DNA from: an uncultured Bacteroidales bacterium
GTDB taxonomy: Bacteria; Bacteroidota; Bacteroidia; Bacteroidales; Muribaculaceae
Length of the DNA: 64,000 bases
Reading direction: 5' to 3'
Assembly (NCBI GenBank): GCA_902760865.1
Contig: CACWID010000007.1
Location: forward strand, 90,427 to 154,426
The translations under genes and the position numbers were made by a program. Below are positions 6,754-14,247 of this stretch, in pieces; position 1 is the first letter of the stretch, and each line of letters begins with the position of its first letter. A model generated the notes under the pieces. The model was not told the DNA's origin and ran no database searches. It saw nothing but the letters and a program-made list of their open reading frames with translations.

Positions 6754-8475
6754 TTATTCGGTGATTTCTGTCCTCATCTTCAGGAACGGTTGCAGGAACT
6801 CGTCGAGGGTGGCGACTTGAAGTTTGTGGGCAATCTGGATTTTCTTGTTCGAGACGGTGCGCAGGTTGCGGTAGCGCATGCAAATCATGATGACCGTCCG
6901 TGAGAATCCGTGGCACATCAGGGCAATCATGTTGATTTCGTCCTCTCGCAGGGTTCCGCCGGCCTTTTCTTGTGCCTTGACCAACACGTTGTCGTACAGC
7001 TCGTTGGCCATGGCTTGTAGGTTGTCCCAGTAGGAGGCGCCCACCTCGTCGGGGCCACGCATCGTCATGAGGGAATTGAATCGCCGTGCAAAGGTCGTCT
7101 CGTTGCACTCATAGGACCACTGCAGCAATTGGTGTACGACCTGTATCTGGTTATCGACGATGGCTTTGAGTTCGTCGGATTGCCGTGCCGATGTTTCGCG
7201 GTCGTTGAGTTTTGCCTGCATCTGCTCCAGGCTCTGGATGGACTGGTCGAGGTCCGACTTCATCAGCTCGTATTCGGTCTGCTGGATTTTCAGCTGGTTG
7301 CGATAGCGCCAAACCAGGAACGCCAGCGCCAATGCCGCCAGTGCGGCGAGCGCCAGTCCCAGCAGGGTCCCCTTGAGGCGGGAACTGAGCAAGGCGTTGT
7401 TGAGCAGCGCCTGCTGGGTGTCATACTTTCTTTCGGCCTCGAGCAGTTTGTCGTTCATGCTGCCCAGGGTCACCGAGTCGGCCAGATTGTGGGTCTTGTT
7501 CAGGTAGTTGATGGCGTCGTCCACGTTATGGTCGTGGCGCGCGAGGTCGGCCAGCAGCTGGTAGTACATGATGCTGTCGGCGACGGTTGTCATCTCCGGG
7601 GCGTGCTGCAGGTAATAGCGCGCAGAGTCGGCGCGTCCCAGGTGGAGGTAGGCCGAAGCCGCAGTGTAATGGACTCTCGGGTGAATCTTGAGTTTGCCCA
7701 GCCAGCTGATGGCCTCGAGGGCATCGTCCTTTGCACCCGTATAGTTGCCGCGTGCCGAGCGGAACTCGGCCCGGCTGAAGAGGTTGGCCACGACATACGG
7801 TATCTCGATTTCCCGCATGGCCAAGTCGATGGCCGAGTTGATGTAGTAGAGGGCGCTGTCCTGCTTCTCCTTGTTGATGCGGTACAGGCCGCCCAACTCG
7901 CTCAGGCAGATAATCTGGTGATGCTTGTCATCCAGTCGCGTGAACAGGGCGAGCGCTTCGCGGTACTTGCGGGCGCCCAGGGTCTTGGCTCCGATGACCT
8001 GGCTCTGGTACAGTTCGCCCATCATCATCTTGGCCATGGCGCGGTTCTTCAGGTCTTCGCTGCCGGCGACATCCTCGGCCTGCCGCAGGCTGGTGATGGC
8101 TTTGTCAAGCTGGCCTAGCTGCTCGTTGACGCATCCCTGATAGAGTAGGGCGCGTGCCAGCTTCTCGCGGTCATCGCGTCCCTGATAATACTTGACGGCC
8201 TGGTTGATGATGCTGTCGCTAGTGGCAGCAATGTGGCACTCGTGCTGGGCCTGAACCGTCAGCAGGGCGTGATAGGCTTTGTCGCTATTATTATAAGATG
8301 TAGGGTTGATGGTCTGGAGCAGCTGCAAGGCTTCCTCGGTCTGGTTTTGCGACAGCAGCGAGTCCACAAGGGTGAGTTGGCTGTTGTCGGCCTCGTGTCC
8401 GCAGCCGCTCATCATTGACAGCAGCACCATCAATGACAGGAATGTGGAGATGATATGATGATAATGAATTGTCAT
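6754..8475 (-). CDS. TPR lipoprotein with one TM helix and cytoplasmic coiled coil/HTH-like C-terminus
   Basis: A 573-residue protein. The signal sequence ends in a lipobox, MMSGC, with C25 as the likely lipidated cysteine, although Bacteroidetes proteins of this layout may keep the helix as an anchor. Residues ~35-340 form tetratricopeptide repeats (for example YHALLTVQAQHECH and ARALLYQGCVNEQLGQLDKAI). A transmembrane helix follows around 370-392 (LGLALAALAALALAFLVW), then a coiled coil and a C-terminal helical region with LREDEINMIALMCHGFS, which resembles the LuxR-like HTH of Bacteroidetes TPR regulators. The role is inferred to be periplasmic sensing coupled to a cytoplasmic output; no partner is evident nearby. 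Confidence 0.82.
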   Translation of the reverse strand: MTIHYHHIISTFLSLMVLLSMMSGCGHEADNSQLTLVDSLLSQNQTEEALQLLQTINPTSYNNSDKAYHALLTVQAQHECHIAATSDSIINQAVKYYQGRDDREKLARALLYQGCVNEQLGQLDKAITSLRQAEDVAGSEDLKNRAMAKMMMGELYQSQVIGAKTLGARKYREALALFTRLDDKHHQIICLSELGGLYRINKEKQDSALYYINSAIDLAMREIEIPYVVANLFSRAEFRSARGNYTGAKDDALEAISWLGKLKIHPRVHYTAASAYLHLGRADSARYYLQHAPEMTTVADSIMYYQLLADLARHDHNVDDAINYLNKTHNLADSVTLGSMNDKLLEAERKYDTQQALLNNALLSSRLKGTLLGLALAALAALALAFLVWRYRNQLKIQQTEYELMKSDLDQSIQSLEQMQAKLNDRETSARQSDELKAIVDNQIQVVHQLLQWSYECNETTFARRFNSLMTMRGPDEVGASYWDNLQAMANELYDNVLVKAQEKAGGTLREDEINMIALMCHGFSRTVIMICMRYRNLRTVSNKKIQIAHKLQVATLDEFLQPFLKMRTEITE

Positions 8476-8530
8476 AGTTGTTCTGGTTATCCTCTATCTT
8501 GCTAAAAGTTTAATAAAGGGATTCACAGCG

Positions 8531-8538
8531 CAAAAATA
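8531..8538 (-). promoter_or_regulatory. -7 box of the TPR gene
   Basis: The minus strand reads TATTTTTG followed by CGC, a good match to TAnnTTTGC, about 55 bp upstream of the start codon at 8475. Confidence 0.6.
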
Positions 8539-8691
8539 CGTTTTTTTTCGGTCATCTAGAAAGGTCTGAAATGACAAAATTCCCGCTGATGGCATTTTTC
8601 TTGTTTAATCCGTTGATAATCAAGTGTGACCATTTTTCTGAAAGTCTTCAGAATGTCGGGCGTTTTTTTTGCCGTTTACAAAAAACGATTG

Positions 8692-8699
8692 TAACTTTG
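8692..8699 (+). promoter_or_regulatory. -7 box upstream of the MITE and tonB1
   Basis: TAACTTTG in the context ATTGTAACTTTGCAATCG. The same block (GGTTGTAATTTGGCAACCG) occurs at the matching place before the paralogue at 10055, showing that this promoter is ancestral and that the MITE-like element at 8718-8938 inserted between promoter and gene. Confidence 0.6.
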
Positions 8700-8717
8700 C
8701 AATCGTGACGAACTAAG

Positions 8718-8938
8718 TAATGTGAGTTCAATGAAACTACAAATTGCTAATCAGTGCGTTAGCAACTCCCCCTCTAAGATTAGAGGGGGCCGGGGGGCGT
8801 TGATGCTCCAAGATGAAGTGCTTTGAGGGTGAATCATACTCCTCCGCCCTAACGGGTACTTCCCTATCTAGGGGAGGAGTTGAGTATCAGCAAATTATAT
8901 TGACTTCACAGAGCTAAAATTTTACCTAACTTACGTTA
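8718..8938 (+). mobile_element. MITE-like element family 1, copy A
   Basis: A non-coding repeat shared with 44098-44294 and 49692-49894 (reverse). The left end is TAATGTGAGTTC and the right end AACTTACGTTA, a degenerate inverted repeat. The core has the hairpin CCCCCTCTAAGATTAGAGGG and a second hairpin pairing CTCCTCC with GGAGGAG inside an ATACTC/GAGTAT frame. It occupies the 5' leader of the TonB-like gene and ends 4 bp before its ATG. Confidence 0.75.
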
Positions 8939-8942
8939 ATTA

Positions 8943-9821
8943 ATGACAGTGATGAGACACGCAGAATTCATTAGCGGCACATGGCTTGTAGCCCACTGCA
9001 AGAGCATCCTTGCGGCAGCAATCCTTGTCGTGGGTTTGATGATGGCGAGTCTTACGGTCTCTGCCTCTGCAGATGATGCCGTCCGTGGCGTGTCCGGCAC
9101 GACGAGTCAATATGACGAGGTTTACATGTCTGTCGATAAGATGCCTGCTTTCCCGGGCGGTGAGGCTGCTCTGATGATGTATATCAGGGACAATATATCC
9201 TATCCGTCCATAGCCGAAGAGAAGAATATTCAAGGCAGGGTCGTTGTACAGTTCGTTGTGGACACTATTGGCCAAGTGGGCGAAGTGAAGGTCGTTCGTT
9301 CGGTAGATCAGGACCTTGACCGCGAGGCTGTCCGCGTCGTCAGTACGCTCCCGCGGTTTACACCCGGCACCCAATCGGGCAAACCCGTCAACGTTTGGTA
9401 CACCCTTCCGGTGAACTTCAAGTTGGAAAACGATATCTCCTATCTGCTCTCCTTCATCCATGAGGTTGACTCCATCAAGATAGACCACTGTAATTTGAAT
9501 ATCGACACGCCGATGGCCATTACGCCCGACGACTATGATGCGGGGCAGTTCAGCCAATTGAGGAAAACGGTATTGATCAAGCGGAAATGGAAAATCAGGG
9601 AGATGGTCAACGCGATGGGTGGCCTGGCAAAACTCTCCCAAGGCCATCTTGACACCCGAGGCAAGATCACCTTATATTTCAACAATGGCCGAAAGAACGT
9701 GTTCCACTACGACAAGTCCTCGTTGTATTTCCGTGGAAACTATTATGACATCACCACCTTTACAGCAGCAGGTGCCGAATTCCGGAAAATATTGTTCCCG
9801 TTGATAGACGAGACTGAGTAA
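8943..9821 (+). CDS. TonB C-terminal-domain protein lacking the Cys-rich N-terminus (paralogue 1)
   Basis: A 292-residue protein. A hydrophobic helix lies near residues 21-44, then a TonB C-terminal domain at ~60-160 with MPAFPGGEAALMMYIRDNI, GRVVVQFVVDTIGQVGEVKV and WYTLPVNFKLE, as in periplasmic energy transducers that couple ExbBD to outer-membrane transporters. Residues ~160-292 are an extra domain of unknown type. The start is supported by homology at DNA level to the paralogue at 10055 (ATGACWG-ATGARACACG). Relative to that paralogue the Cys-rich cytoplasmic segment is missing. A MITE-like element fills its leader, so its expression may be altered. No exbB or exbD is adjacent. Confidence 0.8.
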   Translation: MTVMRHAEFISGTWLVAHCKSILAAAILVVGLMMASLTVSASADDAVRGVSGTTSQYDEVYMSVDKMPAFPGGEAALMMYIRDNISYPSIAEEKNIQGRVVVQFVVDTIGQVGEVKVVRSVDQDLDREAVRVVSTLPRFTPGTQSGKPVNVWYTLPVNFKLENDISYLLSFIHEVDSIKIDHCNLNIDTPMAITPDDYDAGQFSQLRKTVLIKRKWKIREMVNAMGGLAKLSQGHLDTRGKITLYFNNGRKNVFHYDKSSLYFRGNYYDITTFTAAGAEFRKILFPLIDETE

Positions 9822-10054
9822 GACAACGGTGTGTTTTGCATCTGAATGCCCCAAAAATGTGCATTATGGGAGTGAAGTTCTATGTCCAAATCAACGAATT
9901 ACCCTGAAATGACCTTTTTGTTTTGTAAACCACTGAAAATCAGTTGTTGACATTTCTAGAAATGACCCTAGAATGTTGACCGTTTTTGGTGCTTTTTCTA
10001 AAAATTGGTTGTAATTTGGCAACCGAGAATTAACTCGTTTTTATCAACCTAACA
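9822..10054 (+). promoter_or_regulatory. Upstream region of tonB2, paralogous to that of tonB1
   Basis: A 233-bp spacer with no gene. It holds a probable -7 element at 10012-10019 (TAATTTGG, one base off consensus) and short blocks matching the region upstream of 8943, for example AAATCAGTTGTTGACAT against ATAATCAAGTGTGACCAT. The genes and their control regions therefore duplicated together. Confidence 0.5.
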
Positions 10055-10729
10055 ATGACTGATATGAAACACGGTAAATATATATGTAACGCGCTCAAGG
10101 CGATCCGCCTTGACATTGCGCGTGCCAACGGAATCGAGTATGCTCCCAAGGCGTGTGGCCACCAAGGCGATTGTGCAGGCACCTGTCCTGCCTGTGAGAG
10201 CGAAATGCGCTACCTGGAGCGCGAAATTGCCCGCAAGCGTTCCATGGGCAAGGCTGCCCTTGTCGCTGGCGTGAGCCTGGCGTTGTCTAGCCTGTCGGCT
10301 ATGGCTGCCGGTATCCCGTCAAGCGATAGTTATAGCTGTCAGAGCCAAGTGTGTGACACGACCAAGCGAGCGCAAGTCTTCGGGGAGATTCACGAGCAGA
10401 TGCCCTACTTCCGTGGTGGCGAACGTGCACTGATGGAGTACCTGCAGTCGCACATCAAATACCCGCCCGAGGCTGTCAAGGATAGTATTCAAGGTCTCGT
10501 GGTCGTGCAGTTGCTCATTGAAAGGAATGGCTCAGTCCATGAAGTGAAGGTTGTCCGTTCAGTTCATGAATTGCTTGACAACGAAGCCATCCGCGTCTGC
10601 AAGTCGTTGCCCAAATTCTACCCCGGCCGCGTTGGAGGCAAGGCGGCCGCGATGTGGCTAACGCTGCCCATCACCTTCAAACTGGAGGGCAAGAGCGATT
10701 TGGAATCAACTGAAGAGGAACCCAAGTAA
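10055..10729 (+). CDS. TonB family protein with Cys-rich N-terminal domain (paralogue 2)
   Basis: A 224-residue protein. The N-terminal ~60 residues are predicted cytoplasmic and carry cysteines at 11, 34, 40, 44 and 47, with CGHQGDCAGTCPACESE giving the spacing C-x5-C-x3-C-x2-C, which could bind a metal. A transmembrane helix follows at ~65-86. The TonB C-terminal domain spans ~115-215 (MPYFRGGERALMEYLQSHI, GLVVVQLLIERNGSVHEVKV, WLTLPITFKLE). Canonical TonB has only a short cytoplasmic tail, so the cysteine-rich head is the unusual part; it is, from memory, found in other Bacteroidales TonB-like proteins. The partner receptor is unknown and no ExbBD genes are near. Confidence 0.82.
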   Translation: MTDMKHGKYICNALKAIRLDIARANGIEYAPKACGHQGDCAGTCPACESEMRYLEREIARKRSMGKAALVAGVSLALSSLSAMAAGIPSSDSYSCQSQVCDTTKRAQVFGEIHEQMPYFRGGERALMEYLQSHIKYPPEAVKDSIQGLVVVQLLIERNGSVHEVKVVRSVHELLDNEAIRVCKSLPKFYPGRVGGKAAAMWLTLPITFKLEGKSDLESTEEEPK

Positions 10730-10888
10730 ATGGCGATAAAGCACTGCAAACATATCTGTAACAACACCCATAACAGCTAGTGTCCTTTCCGAATATTCAT
10801 GCTCCATTCATGGGCATTCTTGTTGATTGATATTGCTGGCAGCCCAAGCATTTTTTTAAACTTTTTTTGTTGTTTCGAGTCTTTGTCA

Positions 10889-10896
10889 TATATTTG
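10889..10896 (+). promoter_or_regulatory. -7 box of the coiled-coil protein gene
   Basis: TATATTTG followed by CAG, with a T-rich TTTTTTGTTG block about 20 bp upstream (10863-10872). The leader is about 35 nt. Confidence 0.65.
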
Positions 10897-10935
10897 CAGT
10901 ATTGAAACAACGTTTAATATTAAAATTCTACGATT

Positions 10936-11544
10936 ATGAAGAAATTGTTTTTGATGGCAGTGCTGATGTGCTTTGCTGCAGCACCCGCCGCAATGGCTCA
11001 GAACTACGAGACTCCGCAAAATGTTGAGCAACAGCAGGCCCAGTATGTCAAGGATGCCGAGGTAGCCAAGAAGCAGGCTGAGGCTGCCAAGAAGCAGAAG
11101 GACGCTTACAAGGAGCAGGAGAAGAAGGCCAAGGAGGCCAAGAAGGCTGCCGAGAAGCAGGAAAAGGAAGCCAAGAAGGCTGAGAAAGAGGCCAAGAAAC
11201 AGCAACAGCAGATCGAGAAGCGCCAGAAGGCCACCGATAAGTACAACAAGGCCGTTGACAAGGTGAAAGACGCCCAAAAGAAACAGGCCGAGGCCCAGAA
11301 GAAGATGAACGAGCTGCCCGAGAAGCAGGTTGCTGAGCGCCAGAAACTCAACGAGAAGGTAGCCAAGGCACAGGGCGATTCCGAGAAGATGCTCAAGATG
11401 GAGACCGAGCAGAAGAAGTTTGAGGAGAAGGTCGCCAAGCAGAACCTCAAGGCCCAGAAGGACTACGAGAAGGCCGTCAACAACCTGAAGAAGGCCGAGG
11501 AGAACCTCGAGAAGGCCAGCAAGGAGATGGAGAAATACAAGTAA
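10936..11544 (+). CDS. Secreted Lys/Ala/Glu/Gln-rich coiled-coil protein
   Basis: A 202-residue protein with a clear signal peptide (KKLFLMAVLMCFAAAPAAMA, cleavage near AMA-QN). The rest is strongly biased to K, A, E and Q with almost no hydrophobic core other than alanine, and shows heptad-like repetition (AKKQAEAAKKQKDAYKEQEK), so a long continuous periplasmic helix or coiled coil is expected. It has no enzymatic motif. The next gene is tgt, but a nested palindrome and a separate promoter lie between, so it looks monocistronic. Its function is unknown; a structural or lipoprotein-like spacer role would be a guess. Confidence 0.82.
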   Translation: MKKLFLMAVLMCFAAAPAAMAQNYETPQNVEQQQAQYVKDAEVAKKQAEAAKKQKDAYKEQEKKAKEAKKAAEKQEKEAKKAEKEAKKQQQQIEKRQKATDKYNKAVDKVKDAQKKQAEAQKKMNELPEKQVAERQKLNEKVAKAQGDSEKMLKMETEQKKFEEKVAKQNLKAQKDYEKAVNNLKKAEENLEKASKEMEKYK

Positions 11545-11567
11545 TATCCCTTTCCAGCCCACGTTAT

Positions 11568-11641
11568 CACGAATTTCGCTAATGGCGGCGAATGACACGA
11601 AGCACGCTTCGTGAATTTCGTTAAAATTAGCGAAATTCGTG
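11568..11641. repeat. Nested inverted repeat, candidate terminator or dispersed repeat
   Basis: Outer arms CACGAATTTCGCTAAT (11568-11583) and ATTAGCGAAATTCGTG (11626-11641) pair perfectly over 16 bp. Inside lies CACGAAGC-AC-GCTTCGTG (11596-11613), and the right half is itself palindromic (GAATTTCGTTAAAATTAGCG onward). It lies between the coiled-coil gene and tgt. Confidence 0.75.
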
Positions 11642-11693
11642 TTTATTCTTCAGTGCAATCAGGTCTGCTGCCCACTAATACTATTTTTTTCAT

Positions 11694-11701
11694 TACCTTT
11701 G
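11694..11701 (+). promoter_or_regulatory. -7 box of tgt
   Basis: TACCTTTG 26 bp before the tgt ATG, with a T-run upstream as is usual in Bacteroidetes promoters. It probably drives tgt and lptG together. Confidence 0.65.
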
Positions 11702-11727
11702 TGCGTTTTTTTAGAAATAACGACTGA

Positions 11728-12858
11728 ATGGACTATCAACTCATAGCCACACCCGAGGGCACCCATGCCCGCGCCGGACTCATCACGACCGACCACGGCC
11801 AGATCGAGACGCCTATCTTCATGCCCGTGGGCACCGTGGGCGCCGTCAAGGCCGTGCACATGACCGAGTTGCGCGAGGATATCAAGGCCCAGATTATCCT
11901 GGGTAACACTTATCACCTGTACCTGCGTCCTGGCATGGACATCATCGAGCGAGCCGGCGGCCTGCACAAGTTCAACGGGTGGGACCGTCCCATCCTGACC
12001 GACAGCGGTGGCTTCCAGGTCTTCTCGCTTGCCGATAATCGTAAACTGACTGACGAGGGCGTGACCTTCCGAAGCCACATCGACGGCAGCAAGCACCTGT
12101 TCACGCCCGAGAAGGTGGTGGATATCGAGCGCAGCATCGGCAGTGATATCATGATGGCCCTCGACGAGTGCCCTCCCGGCACAAGTGACTACAATTATGC
12201 CCGCAAGTCGTTGACGCTTACCCACAACTGGCTCGCCCGCGGCTGGAAGCACTTCAAGAACACGCAGCCGCGCTACGGCCACAGCCAGGCCTATTTCCCT
12301 ATCGTTCAGGGCTGTGTGTATAAGGACTTGAGGCAAGAGTCGTCAAAGTTTGTCGCCGACCTGGGCGCTGACGGCAACGCCATCGGCGGTCTGGCCGTGG
12401 GCGAACCCACCGAGGTGATGTATGAGATGATCGAGATTGTCAACGACATCCTGCCGCAGGATCGTCCGCGCTACCTGATGGGCGTCGGTACGCCTGCCAA
12501 TATGCTCGAGGCTATCGACCGCGGTGTCGATATGATGGACTGCGTGATGCCCACGCGCAACGGCCGCAACGGCATGCTCTTCACACGCCATGGCATCATG
12601 AACATGCGCAACAAGAAGTGGGCCGACGACTTCTCCCCCTTGCAGGAGGATGGCCCCTCGATCGTTGACCATATCTATAGCAAGGCTTACGTGCGCCACT
12701 TGTTCATCGCTCAGGAAATCCTGGCGATGCAGATTGCCAGCATCCACAACTTGGCCTTCTACCTGTGGCTCGTGGGCGAGGCCCGCAAGCACATCATCGA
12801 GGGTGATTTCCCCGCATGGAAGCGCCAGATGCTTCACGATGTGCAGGTGAGGCTTTAG
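11728..12858 (+). CDS. tgt: Queuine/preQ1 tRNA-ribosyltransferase
   Basis: A 376-residue tRNA-guanine transglycosylase, which exchanges G34 of GUN-anticodon tRNAs for the queuosine precursor preQ1. Visible family features are TPIFMPVGTVGAVKA, the active-site TDSGGFQVFSL (D92) and the second aspartate region DMMDCVMPTRNGRNG. The usual C-terminal zinc site (CxCxxC then a distant H) is absent: where it should be, the sequence reads GPSIVDHIYSKAYVRHLF. The rest of the C-terminus is normal (IASIHNLAFYLWL). Loss of these ligands is, to my knowledge, common in Bacteroidetes Tgt. lptG follows closely, with the same tgt-lptG neighbourhood as in related genomes. Confidence 0.95.
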   Translation: MDYQLIATPEGTHARAGLITTDHGQIETPIFMPVGTVGAVKAVHMTELREDIKAQIILGNTYHLYLRPGMDIIERAGGLHKFNGWDRPILTDSGGFQVFSLADNRKLTDEGVTFRSHIDGSKHLFTPEKVVDIERSIGSDIMMALDECPPGTSDYNYARKSLTLTHNWLARGWKHFKNTQPRYGHSQAYFPIVQGCVYKDLRQESSKFVADLGADGNAIGGLAVGEPTEVMYEMIEIVNDILPQDRPRYLMGVGTPANMLEAIDRGVDMMDCVMPTRNGRNGMLFTRHGIMNMRNKKWADDFSPLQEDGPSIVDHIYSKAYVRHLFIAQEILAMQIASIHNLAFYLWLVGEARKHIIEGDFPAWKRQMLHDVQVRL

Positions 12859-12870
12859 GGTTTAGGTGTG

Positions 12871-14100
12871 ATGGAAGAGGAACAGAAGGAAATATTGCAA
12901 GACGCGGCCCCGGAGACCCCGGAAACCCCGGAGATCTCCGAGAACTCGGAGACCTCAGAGAACTCCGAGACCTCGCAGCCCTCGATGGGGGCGGCGGGTG
13001 TGCCGTCGTCTAAGCGCTACCCGTGGTACTACGTGAAGCGCTTTGACCGCTATATCATCAAGAACTTCCTGGGTACCTTCTTCTTCGCCATCCTGTTGCT
13101 GTTTGCCATTGTGGTGGTGTTCGACATCAACGAGAAACTCGATGCCGTGCTCACCGCACCATGGAAGGCCACCGTCTTCCAGTACTTCATGAACTTCCTG
13201 CCGTTCGTGCTCAGCCAGTTCAGCCCGCTGTTCACCTTCATCGCCGTGATCTTCTTTACCTCGCGACTTGCCGACCGTAGCGAGGTCATCGCGATGCTGT
13301 CCAACGGCATCAGTTTCTATCGCTTGACGGTTCCCTACCTGTTCTCGGCCGCAGTCATCGCCCTGGGCAGTTACCTGCTGGCAGCCTATATCATCCCGCC
13401 GGCCAATGTGGAGCGCATCGCCTATACCAACAAGTGGGTCAAGAACAAGGAAGTCATCTACGGCGACAACATCCAGCTGCAGGTGCGTCCCGGCGTGATG
13501 GCCTATATGGCCCGCTATGACAACACGACGCGCAGCGGCTTCCGCTTCTCGCTCGAGGAGTTCAGCGGCGATACCCTCAAGTCGCGCCTGACAGCTGAGA
13601 CCATCAAGTATGACTCCGTCGGGCTGTGGACCGTGCGCCAGTACACCATCCGTCAGTTCAACGGCATGAAAGAGACCATGACCAAGGGGGCCGTGATGGA
13701 CACCCTGCTCAACATTGACCCGCGCGACTTCCTTATCAGCAAGAACGACGAGCAGACCATGACCTCGCCCGAACTCAAGGAATATATCAACAAGCAGAAG
13801 GCCCGCGGCGTGGCCAATATCAAGAACTTCGAGATTGAGTATGAGCGGCGCATCGCCATGACGGCAGCGGCCTTCATCCTCACCATCATCGGCCTGTCGC
13901 TCTCGTCGCGCAAGGTGCGTGGCGGCATCGGCCTGAACATCGGCTTGGGACTGCTGCTGAGCTTCTCCTATATCCTGTTCATGACCGTCACTTCTACGTT
14001 TGCCGTCTCGGGCTATACCAGCCCGCGAGTGGCCATGTGGATTCCTAATTTTGTATATATCATCATTGCCGCCGTGCTCTACTGGCGCGCCTCCAGATAG
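12871..14100 (+). CDS. lptG: LptF/LptG-type lipopolysaccharide export permease
   Basis: A YjgP/YjgQ-family permease of the LptB2FG machine that extracts lipopolysaccharide from the inner membrane. As given it has 409 residues: a hydrophilic N-terminus, three transmembrane helices between ~65 and 160 (FLGTFFFAILLLFAIVVVF first), a periplasmic beta-jellyroll domain ~170-310, and three final helices ~320-405. The first ~38 codons are low complexity (repeated PET, SEN, SET triplets) and are encoded by a 9-bp repeat array like the intergenic one at 2701. An in-frame ATG at 12985 would give 371 residues, closer to usual family length, and leave the array intergenic; a GTG at 12868 is also possible. 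Start is therefore uncertain; function is firm. Confidence 0.88.
   Translation: MEEEQKEILQDAAPETPETPEISENSETSENSETSQPSMGAAGVPSSKRYPWYYVKRFDRYIIKNFLGTFFFAILLLFAIVVVFDINEKLDAVLTAPWKATVFQYFMNFLPFVLSQFSPLFTFIAVIFFTSRLADRSEVIAMLSNGISFYRLTVPYLFSAAVIALGSYLLAAYIIPPANVERIAYTNKWVKNKEVIYGDNIQLQVRPGVMAYMARYDNTTRSGFRFSLEEFSGDTLKSRLTAETIKYDSVGLWTVRQYTIRQFNGMKETMTKGAVMDTLLNIDPRDFLISKNDEQTMTSPELKEYINKQKARGVANIKNFEIEYERRIAMTAAAFILTIIGLSLSSRKVRGGIGLNIGLGLLLSFSYILFMTVTSTFAVSGYTSPRVAMWIPNFVYIIIAAVLYWRASR
12908..12970. repeat. 9-bp tandem array inside or before the lptG 5' end
   Basis: Seven consecutive 9-mers, CCCCGGAGA, CCCCGGAAA, CCCCGGAGA, TCTCCGAGA, ACTCGGAGA, CCTCAGAGA, ACTCCGAGA. Read in the lptG frame each unit gives three residues (PET, PEI, SEN, SET). 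The unit is related to that at 2701-2754. Confidence 0.85.
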
Positions 14101-14190
14101 CACCTGTCAAGGCCTACCGATTTCGGTCGTTTTTTGCTTTTTTTTTCAATCTTTTTTCGCCATGAAGTCCATGAGCGAGTGATTTTCTAT

Positions 14191-14198
14191 TACATTTG
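14191..14198 (+). promoter_or_regulatory. -7 box of the exported protein gene at 14248
   Basis: TACATTTG matches TAnnTTTG, about 50 bp upstream of the start codon. Confidence 0.55.
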
Positions 14199-14247
14199 TA
14201 GCAAGAAAGAATCCAGAATAAGTGTTGTTTTGTTTCATTAAATTTTT

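Noticed and set aside
6740-7108. Upstream extension of the THUMP-like methyltransferase frame
   Set aside because: The extension overlaps the TPR gene and has no family-like sequence; MRNEET at 6739 is 14 bp after the TPR stop.
8735-8935. Riboswitch or attenuator for the tonB-like gene
   Set aside because: The same hairpins occur at two other, unrelated loci and in the opposite orientation, so a mobile repeat explains them better.
12955-14103. A 382-codon open frame on the minus strand across lptG
   Set aside because: It is antisense to a clear membrane protein gene and its product is a His/Glu/Gly-rich composition typical of antisense reading of GC-rich codons.
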